Assembly (NCBI GenBank): GCA_051656605.1
Contig: JBOGCF010000049.1
Span: 134,797 to 198,796 of the forward strand
Direction of reading: 5' to 3'
DNA length: 64,000 nucleotides
Origin: UBA12018 sp051656605
Lineage (GTDB): Bacteria > Bacteroidota > Bacteroidia > Bacteroidales > CAMTPD01
The translations under genes and the position numbers were made by a program. The notes beneath the pieces are model-generated. The model had not been told where the DNA came from. It ran no database searches and worked only from the letters and a program-made list of their open reading frames with translations. Below are positions 36,756 through 46,549 of the stretch, piece by piece. Positions within the stretch are counted from its first letter, which is position 1, and every line of letters starts with the position of its first letter.

Positions 36756-38546
36756 ATGATTACTATCGATAAGTTGCGCACATTTGTTCGTATAGAGGAA
36801 AATTTGAAAGAGCGGCAAGTGCTTGCTATTTGGGCAAAGGCTGCCGATGATCGCGTTAAAGAAGGTGAGGCAATTGTAAACGTACGCTTGAGCGACTTGT
36901 TTACAAACGACCAAGGCTTGTTGGTAATGCGGGCTTATGTAAAAAATAATTTGTCTAAGTTTAGAGTAGGGGATACTGTGCGTCTTCATCGTTGTAATCC
37001 CAAAGAACCATTGGCAAAGGCTGTTTTGCTCGAAGATAATGGTGACCATCTTGTTTTGTATTTTGATCGGTATAGCGAAGGTGAAGCTCGTAAGCTCGAT
37101 ACGCGACAAAGCGATTGGATGATTGATCGCGACTACGCAAACTTTTCGTTTATACTAGACAATGCTTTCTCTACATTGGAATCTTCGGATCATAAATCTC
37201 GTATTATGGCTTTGATTAATGGTGCTACAGCTCCGGCCTTTACAGATGATAAGCTAGAGGAGATTGAATACCTGATTAAGAAAAGTGGTGTTCGCTTCAA
37301 CGAAAAACAGAAGGAAGCGTTTTATAAGGCAGTGACAACAAAAAACTTTTATGTCATACAGGGTCCTCCCGGAACGGGAAAGACGCATGTGCTTGCTCTC
37401 ATTGCTCTAGTTTTGGCAAAGGTAAAAGGGGAGCGCGTCTTAATTACCTCACAGACGCACCGTGCAATCAATAATGCATTGGTGAAGATTGCAAAGCAGA
37501 CGGGGTATCCGCTCATCGGAAAGATTGGATACCATTATCAGGCAGATGACTTGAAGTATGAAGGCGGATGTGTGGCTAATGCCGAGCGCTTGTCGCAATT
37601 GTCTGTAGGTGGCGAACGTTTCGATTATTATACGTTTAATGAGTCGGGCGGCGGTGTTATCTTAGGTGGAAGTTGTTTTCACTTGCATACGGCCCGTTTG
37701 AAGAATACTTATTTTGATACGATCATATTTGATGAAGCCGGGCAGTTGAACTTGCCTGTTGCTTTGGCCGGTATGGTGTGTGGTAGTAAATATATATTTA
37801 TTGGCGATCATTGCCAAATGAGTCCGATCATTGTGAGTGATGAACACTCGGAGGAGATGTCTAAGTCTATCTTTGAAACGGTCTTTACGCATCATCCGGG
37901 TACGATGTTGGATACGACATATCGCATGAATGAGGAGATTACAAAGTTTCCGAGTGATACGTTTTATAATGGTAAATTGCAAACGTTTGAAGCGGTAAAG
38001 AAACAAGCTCTTGTGCTAGAGAATACGGCTTATCCGGATATCTTAGCAAACGAACGGTCGTGTATATTTGTTGATTTGGGTCATGAAAAGCGACGTATGG
38101 TATGTGATGAAGAGGCTACGCTAGCGGCAAACTTGATCGCGGATGCATTGAAGAATGGAGTTCCGGCTCATGAAATCGCGGTAATTGCTCCATATCGCGC
38201 GCAAGGACGGTTGATCAGGAAACGGATGTGGGAGCACGATGGTATTGAGGAGTCGGTTATGGATGTGGTTGTTGTGGATACGGTAGAGCGAATCCAAGGT
38301 CAGGAGCGTAGTTTGATTTTGATTTCATTGACGTCTAGTGATACCGAACATCTCAAGCGAAGTGCCGACTTTTACTTTCAACCCAATCGCTTGAACGTGG
38401 CTTTGACCAGAGCAAAAGAAAGGGTTGTAGTGCTAGGTAGTCGTTATATGTTTGATACGAAGCCGGATGACTTGAAACATCAACAATGGCTATCGTATTT
38501 CCATGATTTTTATTTGTATTGTTGCCGCATTACAAAGATAGATTGA
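36756..38546 (+). CDS. Superfamily 1 (UPF1/Dna2-like) DNA/RNA helicase
   Basis: With the start at 36756 (MITIDKLRTF) this is a 596-residue helicase. It has Walker A GPPGTGKT (about residues 204-211), motif II DEAGQ, motif III GDHCQMSP, the motif-IV-like TYRMNEEI, motif V RIQGQERS and motif VI LNVALTRAKERVVVLG. The N-terminal 150 residues form a beta-rich domain as in UPF1-like helicases. The role is presumably in DNA repair or RNA metabolism. An upstream in-frame ATG at 36672 precedes the -7 box at 36717-36724 and is unlikely to be used. The next gene, on the same strand, has its own promoter. Confidence 0.9.
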   Translation: MITIDKLRTFVRIEENLKERQVLAIWAKAADDRVKEGEAIVNVRLSDLFTNDQGLLVMRAYVKNNLSKFRVGDTVRLHRCNPKEPLAKAVLLEDNGDHLVLYFDRYSEGEARKLDTRQSDWMIDRDYANFSFILDNAFSTLESSDHKSRIMALINGATAPAFTDDKLEEIEYLIKKSGVRFNEKQKEAFYKAVTTKNFYVIQGPPGTGKTHVLALIALVLAKVKGERVLITSQTHRAINNALVKIAKQTGYPLIGKIGYHYQADDLKYEGGCVANAERLSQLSVGGERFDYYTFNESGGGVILGGSCFHLHTARLKNTYFDTIIFDEAGQLNLPVALAGMVCGSKYIFIGDHCQMSPIIVSDEHSEEMSKSIFETVFTHHPGTMLDTTYRMNEEITKFPSDTFYNGKLQTFEAVKKQALVLENTAYPDILANERSCIFVDLGHEKRRMVCDEEATLAANLIADALKNGVPAHEIAVIAPYRAQGRLIRKRMWEHDGIEESVMDVVVVDTVERIQGQERSLILISLTSSDTEHLKRSADFYFQPNRLNVALTRAKERVVVLGSRYMFDTKPDDLKHQQWLSYFHDFYLYCCRITKID

Positions 38547-38547
38547 G

Positions 38548-38555
38548 TAATTTTG
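38548..38555 (+). promoter_or_regulatory. -7 box of the SGNH hydrolase gene
   Basis: TAATTTTG, matching TAnnTTTG, 52 bases before the ATG at 38608 and directly after the helicase stop codon. Confidence 0.5.
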
Positions 38556-38607
38556 TTGTATTGGCCACAAGTTATTGTGGCTGTTTATTGCTAAACAATC
38601 CGAAAAT

Positions 38608-39276
38608 ATGAGAAAAACAACAATCTTAGGATGCTTGCTTTGTTGTGCGTGTACGTTTGTTATGGCGCAAGAGGCAAGAAAGTATTCGACCTATTATTAT
38701 CAACGTGCTACGCTTTTTGAACAACTCCCGATTACATCGAAAGATATCGTTTTTGTTGGGAATAGCATTACCGACGGAGGAGAGTGGTGTGAACTATTTG
38801 ATAGTAAACATGTGAAAAATAGAGGGATCAGTGGTGATGTGGCGATGGGAGTATATGATCGCCTTGATCCGATTGTAAAAGGAAAACCAAAGAAGATCTT
38901 TCTTTTGATCGGTATTAATGATGTCTCGGCCGGAAGATCTCCTGAAGAAATCATGAAGGGTATTGAGATGATTGCTTCCAAAATAAAGAAGGAATCACCG
39001 AAAACAAAGCTTTACATTCAAAGTATTTTGCCTGTAAATAAAGATTTGAATATGTTTCATGGGCATACAAGTAAAGGGGATGTGGTGATTGCAACGAATG
39101 AGTTGATTCGAACCTTTTGCCAAAACAATGGATATACCTTTGTCGATTTGTATTCGCAAATGAAGAATGACGGCGATGAGAAGATGAATCCGATGTATAC
39201 CAATGATGGCTTGCATCTTTTGGGACCAGGATATATAAAATGGAAAGAAATAGTTATGCCTTATGTAAAGGAGTAA
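38608..39276 (+). CDS. Exported SGNH/GDSL hydrolase
   Basis: With the ATG at 38608 this is a 222-residue protein with a signal peptide (MRKTTILGCLLCCACTFVMA). The SGNH blocks are visible: Ser in GNSITDGG, Gly in NRGISGD, Asn in IGINDVSAG and Asp-X-X-His in NDGLHL. These enzymes deacylate or deacetylate sugars and lipids; in Bacteroidota many act on acetylated glycans. A TTG at 38575 could extend the frame, but it lies before the signal peptide and only 13 bases after the expected transcription start, so the ATG is preferred. The stop codon lies inside a 42-bp palindrome that terminates this gene and the converging trxB. Confidence 0.87.
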   Translation: MRKTTILGCLLCCACTFVMAQEARKYSTYYYQRATLFEQLPITSKDIVFVGNSITDGGEWCELFDSKHVKNRGISGDVAMGVYDRLDPIVKGKPKKIFLLIGINDVSAGRSPEEIMKGIEMIASKIKKESPKTKLYIQSILPVNKDLNMFHGHTSKGDVVIATNELIRTFCQNNGYTFVDLYSQMKNDGDEKMNPMYTNDGLHLLGPGYIKWKEIVMPYVKE

Positions 39277-39316
39277 ACAAAAAAGCGATTCAGAATTCTG
39301 AATCGCTTTTTTGTTT
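39275..39316. terminator. 42-bp perfect palindrome, bidirectional terminator
   Basis: A perfect palindrome is centred on GAATTC at 39293-39298 and includes AAAAAAGCGATTC and its complement. T runs occur on both strands. It lies between the converging SGNH hydrolase and trxB genes. Confidence 0.85.
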
Positions 39317-39338
39317 TAATTATATGTAAAGCTTGTTC

Positions 39339-40301
39339 TTATGCTTTGTGTTGTTGTGTAGCAAGGAAACGTTCTGCTTCGATTGCAGATTTACATCCGC
39401 TTGCTGCAGCAGTAATTGCTTGGCGATATGTAGGATCTGCTACGTCACCTGCGGCAAATACTCCAGGAACGTTTGTTTTAGGAGATCCGTCGATTGTTTT
39501 GATATAACCGATTTCATCAACTTCAACATATTCTTGGAAGATATCTGAGTTTGGTTTGTGTCCGATAGCAAGGAAGAATCCGTCGATAGCGATATCAACT
39601 TTCTCTTCGTCTGGTTGTCCCATGCGTTTCACAAGGTGAGCCCCTTCTACACCGTTTTCACCAAATAGACCTAGAGTATTGTGTTCGAATAGTACAGTAA
39701 TATTTTCTGTGTTAAACACCTCTTGTTGCATAATTTTAGATGCACGAAGATGGTCTTTACGAACGATCAAATATACTTGTTTTGCAAGGCCTGCAAGATA
39801 AATTGCTTCTTCGCAAGCAGTATCTCCACCACCTACTACGGCAACATTTTTCTTGCGGTAGAAGAATCCGTCGCAAGTAGCACATGCTGATACGCCCATA
39901 CCTGCATACTTCGCTTCATCAGGAAGACCAAGGTATTTTGCGGTAGCACCTGTTGCAATGATCAGAGTTTCAGCTTCGATTTCTTTTTCACCATCAATCG
40001 TGATTTTGAACGGACGTTGGCTAAGATCTGCTTTTGTTGCAAGACCGAAACGGATATCAGCTCCGAAACGTTGTGCTTGTTTCTTTAGATCTTCCATCAT
40101 TTCTACACCTGTAATTCCTTCAGGATAACCTGGGAAATTGTCAATCTCAGTAGTAGTTGTTAATTGTCCGCCTGGTTGCATACCTTCATAAAGTACAGGA
40201 GAAAGGTTTGCACGAGATGCGTAAATTGCAGCAGTATATCCGGCAGGACCAGATCCAATGATCAGGCACTTTGTTCTTTCGATTGTATTTTCGTTTGCCA
40301 T
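39339..40301 (-). CDS. trxB: Thioredoxin-disulfide reductase
   Basis: This 320-residue flavoprotein has the FAD-binding GSGPAG (16-21), the redox-active CATC (Cys140-Cys143), the NADPH-binding GGGDTA and the second FAD motif GVFAAGDV near the C-terminus. It reduces thioredoxin with NADPH. The order ftsK, lolA-like, trxB on the minus strand is one I recall as common in Bacteroidales. The length and motifs are standard. Confidence 0.97.
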   Translation of the reverse strand: MANENTIERTKCLIIGSGPAGYTAAIYASRANLSPVLYEGMQPGGQLTTTTEIDNFPGYPEGITGVEMMEDLKKQAQRFGADIRFGLATKADLSQRPFKITIDGEKEIEAETLIIATGATAKYLGLPDEAKYAGMGVSACATCDGFFYRKKNVAVVGGGDTACEEAIYLAGLAKQVYLIVRKDHLRASKIMQQEVFNTENITVLFEHNTLGLFGENGVEGAHLVKRMGQPDEEKVDIAIDGFFLAIGHKPNSDIFQEYVEVDEIGYIKTIDGSPKTNVPGVFAAGDVADPTYRQAITAAASGCKSAIEAERFLATQQHKA

Positions 40302-40360
40302 TTTTATCAGTGTTTAGTTGTTTATATCACAAAGAAAGAAAAAAATTAACAATGGGACAA

Positions 40361-40990
40361 CTATCTCAAATCAATAATTTCTATGTCAGGATAGTTTGAA
40401 TCTATAAAGCGAAAAGCAGATTCCGGTTGCTTTTGTTGCGTTTTCCAACTATTTACCTGAATATCAATTTTGGCATTATTTTTATCGACAACCAGAAGGT
40501 TTGAGATTTGATTTGTTGCTGTGTCAAACGAAATCGTAATACTCTTCAATTGCGACTTTGTTTTCGGTGTCAATTTTATGATTTCGATATTATTTTCTTT
40601 TTTTCCTAAAGATTCAACTGAATAGTTTTTTGAATAGGAGGAAAGTAATCGTATCGGATTAATTTGATCGAGCTCGTCACCTTGCGGTGTGGTTATGTTT
40701 ACTTCGTCATTGTTCTTGAGAAGAACCCACTGCGTTGTTCCGTCATACCATGTATCGGTTTGTGGAGTTGAAAGCATAAACTTGTCTCCATTCATTTGCA
40801 AGGTAGCATCAAATGTATCGGCATTGCTACCCATTTGTTGTGCATGTATTTTCAGATCTGCTTTGACACCATTTGAAGTCTTGTAGTTATTTAGGGCTTT
40901 CTCTATGATCGTTGATGCATTTTGAGAAAAGCCTGCTTGCATTGTTAAGGCAAGCAGGAATATTGTAGATGCAATTTGGCGTAGTTTCAT
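40361..40990 (-). CDS. LolA-like periplasmic lipoprotein carrier
   Basis: This 209-residue protein has a signal peptide (to about residue 22, ending GFSQ). The body has the LolA-type beta-sandwich pattern, with FDATLQMNGDKFMLSTPQ and WYDGTTQWVL as recognisable segments. LolA-type proteins carry lipoproteins from the inner to the outer membrane. It lies 15 bases after ftsK, so the two are probably co-transcribed, and it precedes trxB. The identity is to the Bacteroidota LolA-like group and is less certain than for proteobacterial LolA. Confidence 0.82.
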   Translation of the reverse strand: MKLRQIASTIFLLALTMQAGFSQNASTIIEKALNNYKTSNGVKADLKIHAQQMGSNADTFDATLQMNGDKFMLSTPQTDTWYDGTTQWVLLKNNDEVNITTPQGDELDQINPIRLLSSYSKNYSVESLGKKENNIEIIKLTPKTKSQLKSITISFDTATNQISNLLVVDKNNAKIDIQVNSWKTQQKQPESAFRFIDSNYPDIEIIDLR

Positions 40991-41005
40991 CGTTTATTTT
41001 TTGGG

Positions 41006-43624
41006 TTATGATTTTAAGCTATTGATCAATTGTTCGAGGTGATACTCATCTTGAATTAATACTTGACGAGCTTTGCTACCTTCGAAAGGGCCAACAATTC
41101 CGGCTGCTTCAAGCTGATCCATTAATCGGCCGGCACGATTGTACCCGATTGCAAATTTACGTTGGATAAGGGACGTAGAACCTTGTTGTTGTATAACAAT
41201 TAAGCGTGCAGCTTCGTCAAACAAGGCATCGCGATCAGACAAGTCTACACTTCCCGGAACTTTGTCGCCATCGTTATCTCCTACATATTCTGGTAGTAGG
41301 AATGCAGTTGGATAACCTTGCTGGCCTCCAATGTAAGTTCCGATTGCCTCGACCTCCGGTGTATCTACAAATGCACACTGTACACGAATCATATCACTTC
41401 CTTGAGAGAAGAGTAAGTCTCCTCGACCGATAAGCTGATTTGCTCCCGGAGAATCGAGAATGGTACGCGAGTCGATCATCGAAGATACTCTAAATGCTAC
41501 ACGAGCAGGGAAGTTTGCCTTAATGGTACCGGTAATAATATTTGTAGACGGACGCTGTGTCGCAATAATCATATGAATACCAACAGCACGAGCTTTTTGA
41601 GCGATACGAGCAATAGGTAGTTCGATTTCTTTACCTGCAGTCATAATCAAGTCCCCAAACTCATCGATGATAACAACGATGTATGGCATGTACTTATGAC
41701 CTTTTTCCGGGCTAAGTCTGCGATTGATGAATTTTTCGTTATATTCTTTGATGTTACGAGCATGTGCTTTCATTAATAACTCATAGCGATCGTCCATTTC
41801 TTTTGTAAGCGAATTAAGTGTTTGTACCACTTTTGTAAAGTCGGTGATAATTGCTTTATCCGCATCCGGTAGTTTGGCCAAATAGTGGCGCTCAATGGTT
41901 GAGTAAATACTAAACTCTACCATTTTAGGGTCGATCATTACAAACTTAAGCTCAGCCGGATGTTTCTTGTAAAGTAGTGATGTGATGATAGCATTAAGAC
42001 CAACAGATTTACCTTGACCAGTTGCACCGGCCACCAATACGTGAGGCATCTTGCATAGGTCTACCATAAATACATCGTTCGTGATTGTTTTACCGAATGC
42101 TATAGGTAGATCCATTTTGCATTCTTGAAACTTCTTGGAAGCAATAACCGAATGCATCGATACCACTTGGCTGTCACGATTTGGAACTTCAATACCGATT
42201 GTTCCTTTACCCGGCATTGGTGCAATGATACGAATACCTAATGCTGACAGACTAAGTGCGATATCGTCTTCCAGATTACGTATTTTAGAAATACGTACGC
42301 CAGCCTCGGGTACAATCTCATAAAGCGTAATTGTAGGGCCAACAGTTGCCTTAATTGATGCAATACGAATACCGTATGTTTCGAGAGTTTGAATAATTTT
42401 GTTCTTATTCGCTGTTTGCTCTTCCATATCAACATGCGCTTCGTTTGATTCGTAACGACGAAGTAAGTCGAGTGTTGGGAAGCTATATTGAGACAAATCT
42501 AGTCGAGGGTCATATGTGCCAAGTTGTGTTGCATTAAGATCCAACTCTTCTGATGGAACATTAACTTCAAAGCCAAGATCCTTATCTTCTTTTGTATCAT
42601 TGGCATTAAACTCTTCATCGACGTTTACAGTAGTGACAACAAAATTGTCTTTCTGTTTTGGCAAGTCTTTAACCTTAGGTTCGATAAACGTAGACTCATC
42701 TTTTGGAGCACTTGGCTCCGGAGTAGGATGAACATTCTCGATACTATCCTCTTCTTCTGTATAAAGTTGTTCGCCTGATTGAGTGTAAAACTCATTGTTT
42801 ACATCGGAAATACTCGGGAACGAAGTCTTTTTATTATTTTTCTTTTCTTGTAGCTCTTCAAGTTCTTCTTCATATACTTCGGAGAAATGAACTTCCTCCG
42901 GATCAAGTTCTTGTTCTTGATTAGCTTCGGTAAGAAAAGTCGGAGTCATGATCTTTTCTTTTGTACGTTTAAACTTGATCCATGAGGTTGGAAACCAGCC
43001 AAGATCTAGAATGTATCGAAGGATTGGAATTGTTTTTTCACTCGAAAAGACTGCAATGATTGCAAGCATCCCTAATATAATTAAAAATGTACCAGGTTTG
43101 CCAATGGTGTTGTTTAAGGCCATTGTTATGGCTTCGCCATGCTGTCCGCCTAAATAAATATATGTGTCTTCATATCCGCTTTTGAAGAAAAAGCTAAAAA
43201 ATAAAGAACCCCATATCATAAGAGAAGCCGAGAAGCAAAATCGTTTAAGTAAATGGATGTGGCGTACTTTCATTAATTTCAATCCTACGGATCCCATATA
43301 AAATAAGATGGCTAGAGATGAAATGCCAAACCAGCGATTGATCATGTATTCTGAGATAAAGGCTCCCCATACTCCGGCCCAGTTGCTTACTTGTCCCTGG
43401 TTACGTAGCAATTCTAACCCTGATATATTATCTATTTTACTTTGATCTGTTGCTCCCGTAAAAAAGAAAGAGAGGATAGATAGTCCGATATAAACGGTTA
43501 ATATTGAGATAGCAAGTCCGGAAATAAATTGGGTGCGTTCGTTGCCAAATAATTTCTTTAATGAGGCGAAACGCACTTTAGGTTCTTTATCTACCGGTTG
43601 CTGTTTCGTTGTTTTTTTTGCCAT
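41006..43624 (-). CDS. ftsK: DNA translocase FtsK
   Basis: This 872-residue protein has four or five N-terminal membrane helices (about 35-205), an acidic low-complexity linker (about 225-370), the FtsK alpha/beta motor with Walker A GATGQGKS (about residues 530-537) and Walker B YIVVIIDEFGDL, and a C-terminal winged-helix gamma domain (SLIQRKFAIGYNRAGRLMD region; ends LINSLKS) that recognises KOPS-type sequences. It pumps chromosome ends at the septum and activates XerCD. It is transcribed first, before the lolA-like gene. Confidence 0.97.
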   Translation of the reverse strand: MAKKTTKQQPVDKEPKVRFASLKKLFGNERTQFISGLAISILTVYIGLSILSFFFTGATDQSKIDNISGLELLRNQGQVSNWAGVWGAFISEYMINRWFGISSLAILFYMGSVGLKLMKVRHIHLLKRFCFSASLMIWGSLFFSFFFKSGYEDTYIYLGGQHGEAITMALNNTIGKPGTFLIILGMLAIIAVFSSEKTIPILRYILDLGWFPTSWIKFKRTKEKIMTPTFLTEANQEQELDPEEVHFSEVYEEELEELQEKKNNKKTSFPSISDVNNEFYTQSGEQLYTEEEDSIENVHPTPEPSAPKDESTFIEPKVKDLPKQKDNFVVTTVNVDEEFNANDTKEDKDLGFEVNVPSEELDLNATQLGTYDPRLDLSQYSFPTLDLLRRYESNEAHVDMEEQTANKNKIIQTLETYGIRIASIKATVGPTITLYEIVPEAGVRISKIRNLEDDIALSLSALGIRIIAPMPGKGTIGIEVPNRDSQVVSMHSVIASKKFQECKMDLPIAFGKTITNDVFMVDLCKMPHVLVAGATGQGKSVGLNAIITSLLYKKHPAELKFVMIDPKMVEFSIYSTIERHYLAKLPDADKAIITDFTKVVQTLNSLTKEMDDRYELLMKAHARNIKEYNEKFINRRLSPEKGHKYMPYIVVIIDEFGDLIMTAGKEIELPIARIAQKARAVGIHMIIATQRPSTNIITGTIKANFPARVAFRVSSMIDSRTILDSPGANQLIGRGDLLFSQGSDMIRVQCAFVDTPEVEAIGTYIGGQQGYPTAFLLPEYVGDNDGDKVPGSVDLSDRDALFDEAARLIVIQQQGSTSLIQRKFAIGYNRAGRLMDQLEAAGIVGPFEGSKARQVLIQDEYHLEQLINSLKS

Positions 43625-43814
43625 ATGTTGAATTCTATTTCTGCTTAATAATTGTATTGTTCTGTTTATACTAACAAATTACAGATAATATGTTGAGGTA
43701 AACAAGGGATTTATTTCTAAAATATCGGTATTTGTAGTTTTCTTTGTTCAAACTTTACCTGATACTTCATGCAAAGTAATAAAAACAAAATGTGAACGTG
43801 AAATAATTATTTCC

Positions 43815-43822
43815 TATTTTTG
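43815..43822 (+). promoter_or_regulatory. -7 box of the DUF5063 operon
   Basis: TATTTTTG, exact match to TAnnTTTG, 32 bases before the ATG at 43855. Confidence 0.65.
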
Positions 43823-43854
43823 CAGGACTATACATCATCAAGTAAATAGAAATT

Positions 43855-44475
43855 ATGGGACTCAACGAAAATAATCCTGTATTACAGAAAAATACACTGG
43901 AATTTGCGGCGGTGGCACTTGAGTATTGTGCATTCATCGAACAAACACAACAGCAGAGTAAGGCTATGTTTGTAGATAGAATGACAAAATTGTTGCCATT
44001 GTTGTACATGAGAACGTTACTTTTACCAGAGGTAGAAGAGGCGGCCGACTTTTTTCCTGAATATGCTATTACCGAATTCATGTATGACAGTGTTAAGAGT
44101 CATGTATCGTCAGTATTAGGCGAAGATGATGCTTACCTCGAAACAGTACATCCGGATATGCAATATAGTGATACTCCTATCGCATCGTTTATTTCGGAGC
44201 AATTGGCAGATATTTATCAGGATCTTGGCAACTTTGTAGCGTTGTATCGTCAGGGTGAAGAAGAGATTATGGAAGGAGCTTTGGCTCAATGTAAGCAGAA
44301 TTTTGATGATGTCTGGGGACAATGTCTAGTAAATGCATTACGTGCTTTGCATATGTTGAGAGGTACAATAGACGAAACAGAAACAGATGAAAACACGGCG
44401 GCGCATAATCCATGGGGAAATCTTGGATATGACGACGGCGAGGATGATAGGGAGGAATTAAATGGATGGTTGTAA
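43855..44475 (+). CDS. DUF5063 domain-containing protein
   Basis: This 206-residue acidic, helical protein matches the DUF5063 group by its segments LEYCAFIEQ-like VALEYCAFIEQTQQQSK and HPDMQYSDTPIASFISE. It has no signal peptide or membrane segment and is cytoplasmic. It overlaps the following exonuclease gene by 14 bases, so the two are translationally coupled, and rlmI follows. Function unknown; linkage with an RNase-D-like exonuclease and an rRNA methyltransferase hints at RNA metabolism. Confidence 0.8.
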   Translation: MGLNENNPVLQKNTLEFAAVALEYCAFIEQTQQQSKAMFVDRMTKLLPLLYMRTLLLPEVEEAADFFPEYAITEFMYDSVKSHVSSVLGEDDAYLETVHPDMQYSDTPIASFISEQLADIYQDLGNFVALYRQGEEEIMEGALAQCKQNFDDVWGQCLVNALRALHMLRGTIDETETDENTAAHNPWGNLGYDDGEDDREELNGWL

Positions 44476-45076
44476 AATAGAGACATCTATAACAAAGGAA
44501 GAGGTTGCACTATTGCCTGTAGAAGAATTTCGTGGGCGAGTGATTGAAATATATACAGTACGAGATGCGGAGCGAGCGGTATTGTACTTATCTCAATTTA
44601 AGAAGTTGGGTTTTGATACGGAAACGAAGCCAAGTTTTACGAAAGGCAAGTCGCATAAAGTGGCACTGATGCAGATTTCTACAGATGAGGCTTGTTTTTT
44701 GTTTCGTCTCAATAGAATTGGTATTCCACCGGTTTTGCTAGCATTACTTACAAATACAAATATTTTAAAGATAGGCTTGTCTTTGAAGGATGATTTTGGT
44801 GCTTTGCGAAAACGTGCACGATTTGAACCAGGTGGTTTTGTTGATTTGCAGAATTATGTAAAAGAGTTTGGTATTCAAGATGCTAGTTTGCAAAAGATAT
44901 ATGCATTGCTGTTTCATAAGCGTATTTCGAAAGGTCAGCGTCTTACTAATTGGGAAGCTGAGATTCTCACCGAGCCCCAAAAGCGATATGCTTCGTTAGA
45001 CGCGTGGTCTTGTCTCAAGATCTATGAAAAGTTGCAGGAAAAGAAAGAACACGATCGTCTTTCTTCATTCAAATAA
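44462..45076 (+). CDS. 3'-5' exonuclease, RNase D-like
   Basis: This 204-residue protein is a DEDDy-type exonuclease: Exo I FDTETKPSF (about residues 41-48), Exo II with IGLSLKDDFGALRK and Exo III YASLDAWSCLKIY. It lacks the HRDC domains of full RNase D. It starts inside the end of the DUF5063 gene (14-base overlap) and ends 21 bases before rlmI. It probably trims RNA or DNA 3' ends in the cytoplasm. Confidence 0.92.
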   Translation: MDGCKIETSITKEEVALLPVEEFRGRVIEIYTVRDAERAVLYLSQFKKLGFDTETKPSFTKGKSHKVALMQISTDEACFLFRLNRIGIPPVLLALLTNTNILKIGLSLKDDFGALRKRARFEPGGFVDLQNYVKEFGIQDASLQKIYALLFHKRISKGQRLTNWEAEILTEPQKRYASLDAWSCLKIYEKLQEKKEHDRLSSFK

Positions 45077-45097
45077 TAAATAAACTAAATATACTAT

Positions 45098-46285
45098 ATG
45101 CACGATTATGTAAAGGTTTTTTTAAAACCTAAAAAAGAAGAATCATTGAAGCGTTTTCACCCTTGGGTATTCTCAGGAGCTATTCGTAATATTGAAGGTG
45201 AACCTGCAGAAGGAGAAGTGGTAAACGTTTATGATGTAAATGGCCGCTTTTTAGCAGTAGGTCATTATCAGATAGGAAGTATTGCTGTTCGCTTACTTGC
45301 TTTTGAAGAGCGCATCATAGATAAAGATTTCTGGAAACAACGTATCGAAAAAGCATACGGTATTCGTAAAATGCTTGGTTTGGTAAATGGTGACATCAAT
45401 AATACATTTCGTCTTGTTCATGGAGAAGGAGATTCTTTACCAGGATTAGTTATTGATGTTTATGCGCATACTGCAGTAATGCAAGCACACTCAGTTGGTA
45501 TGCACCATGCACGAATGGCTATCGCTGAGGCTATTATGGAAGTGTCGGAAGGTGCTATTCAGAATGTATATTATAAGTCAGAAGCTACATTGCCATACAA
45601 AGCGGATATTGAGCCAGAGGATGGTTACATTGTTGGTGGTAACGTAGAGGATATTGCTGTTGAGAATGGCTTGCAGTTTTATGTAGATTGGCTTAGAGGT
45701 CAAAAGACTGGTTTCTTTGTCGATCAACGCGACAACCGCTCGTTGCTAGAGAAATATTCGAAAGATAAATCTGTTTTGAACATGTTTTGCTACACCGGAG
45801 GTTTTTCATTCTACGCAATGCGTGGTGGTGCTAAGGTTGTTCATTCTGTAGATAGTTCGGCAAAAGCAATTAGTTTGACTAATAAGAACGTTGAATTAAA
45901 TTTTCCTGGAGATACCCGTCATGAAGCATATGCTGTTGATGCATTTAAGTATCTAGAGAATATGGGGCATAATTATGATCTTATTATTCTCGATCCTCCA
46001 GCTTTTGCTAAACATAAAGATGTATTGAGAAATGCTTTACAAGGTTATAGAAAACTGAATGCAATCGCATTTGAGAAAATTAAACCAGGCGGAATCATCT
46101 TTACATTCTCTTGTTCGCAGGTTGTGAGCAAAGAAAACTTTAGATTAGCCGTATTTAGTGCAGCTGCTCTATCGGGAAGAAATGTTAGAATTTTACATCA
46201 ACTTACACAGCCGGCAGATCATCCTGTGAATATTTATCACCCAGAAGGTGAGTATCTTAAAGGATTGGTTTTATACGTTGAATAG
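45098..46285 (+). CDS. rlmI: 23S rRNA (cytosine-C5) methyltransferase, RlmI family
   Basis: This 395-residue protein has an N-terminal PUA domain (about 1-80, FHPWVFSGAIRNIEGEP region), a central EEHEE-like domain and a Rossmann methyltransferase (about 205-395) with FFVDQRDNR, VLNMFCYTGGFS, ILDPPAFAKHK and FSCSQVVS (likely catalytic cysteine). It would methylate a cytosine of 23S rRNA using S-adenosylmethionine. The exact target (C1962 in E. coli) is inferred from the family. A terminator follows at 46288-46318. Confidence 0.92.
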   Translation: MHDYVKVFLKPKKEESLKRFHPWVFSGAIRNIEGEPAEGEVVNVYDVNGRFLAVGHYQIGSIAVRLLAFEERIIDKDFWKQRIEKAYGIRKMLGLVNGDINNTFRLVHGEGDSLPGLVIDVYAHTAVMQAHSVGMHHARMAIAEAIMEVSEGAIQNVYYKSEATLPYKADIEPEDGYIVGGNVEDIAVENGLQFYVDWLRGQKTGFFVDQRDNRSLLEKYSKDKSVLNMFCYTGGFSFYAMRGGAKVVHSVDSSAKAISLTNKNVELNFPGDTRHEAYAVDAFKYLENMGHNYDLIILDPPAFAKHKDVLRNALQGYRKLNAIAFEKIKPGGIIFTFSCSQVVSKENFRLAVFSAAALSGRNVRILHQLTQPADHPVNIYHPEGEYLKGLVLYVE

Positions 46286-46287
46286 AT

Positions 46288-46318
46288 TAATTACGCAGCT
46301 TAAAGGCTGCGTTAATTT
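46288..46318 (+). terminator. Terminator after rlmI
   Basis: ACGCAGC (46293-46299) pairs with GCTGCGT (46306-46312), extended by A/T pairs and followed by TTAATTTT. Confidence 0.7.
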
Positions 46319-46403
46319 TATGTTATAGAACACGTCTTCGTTAAATGAGGTTAAGCTGGAGAAAATTCCTAATTATTTAGTGTGTTCTGTAGCATAAATG
46401 ATA

Positions 46404-46490
46404 TATATTTGCACTGTGTTTTTCATGGTATTAGATTTAAGGTTAGCAATGAAGATTGGTTGTCGTGAGACAACCTTTTCTTTTTTATAG
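46404..46490 (+). ncRNA. Small RNA unit, copy 1 (promoter plus about 70-nt RNA plus terminator)
   Basis: The unit starts with a -7 box TATATTTG (46404-46411). The RNA should begin near 46417 and end at the hairpin GGTTGTC-GTGA-GACAACC (46458-46475) with a T tract to 46487. It is repeated at 46584-46670 with one difference in 87 bases (46446 G versus A). The layout, a self-contained promoter and terminator around a conserved core, resembles the Bacteroidales-1 RNA described by comparative genomics; that name is from memory and not confirmed. There is no long reading frame. Confidence 0.7.
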
Positions 46491-46549
46491 CCACTTATAA
46501 TGTCATAGAAAAGCATTATTTGAAAATAAAGTTAATTCTGAAACAAAAT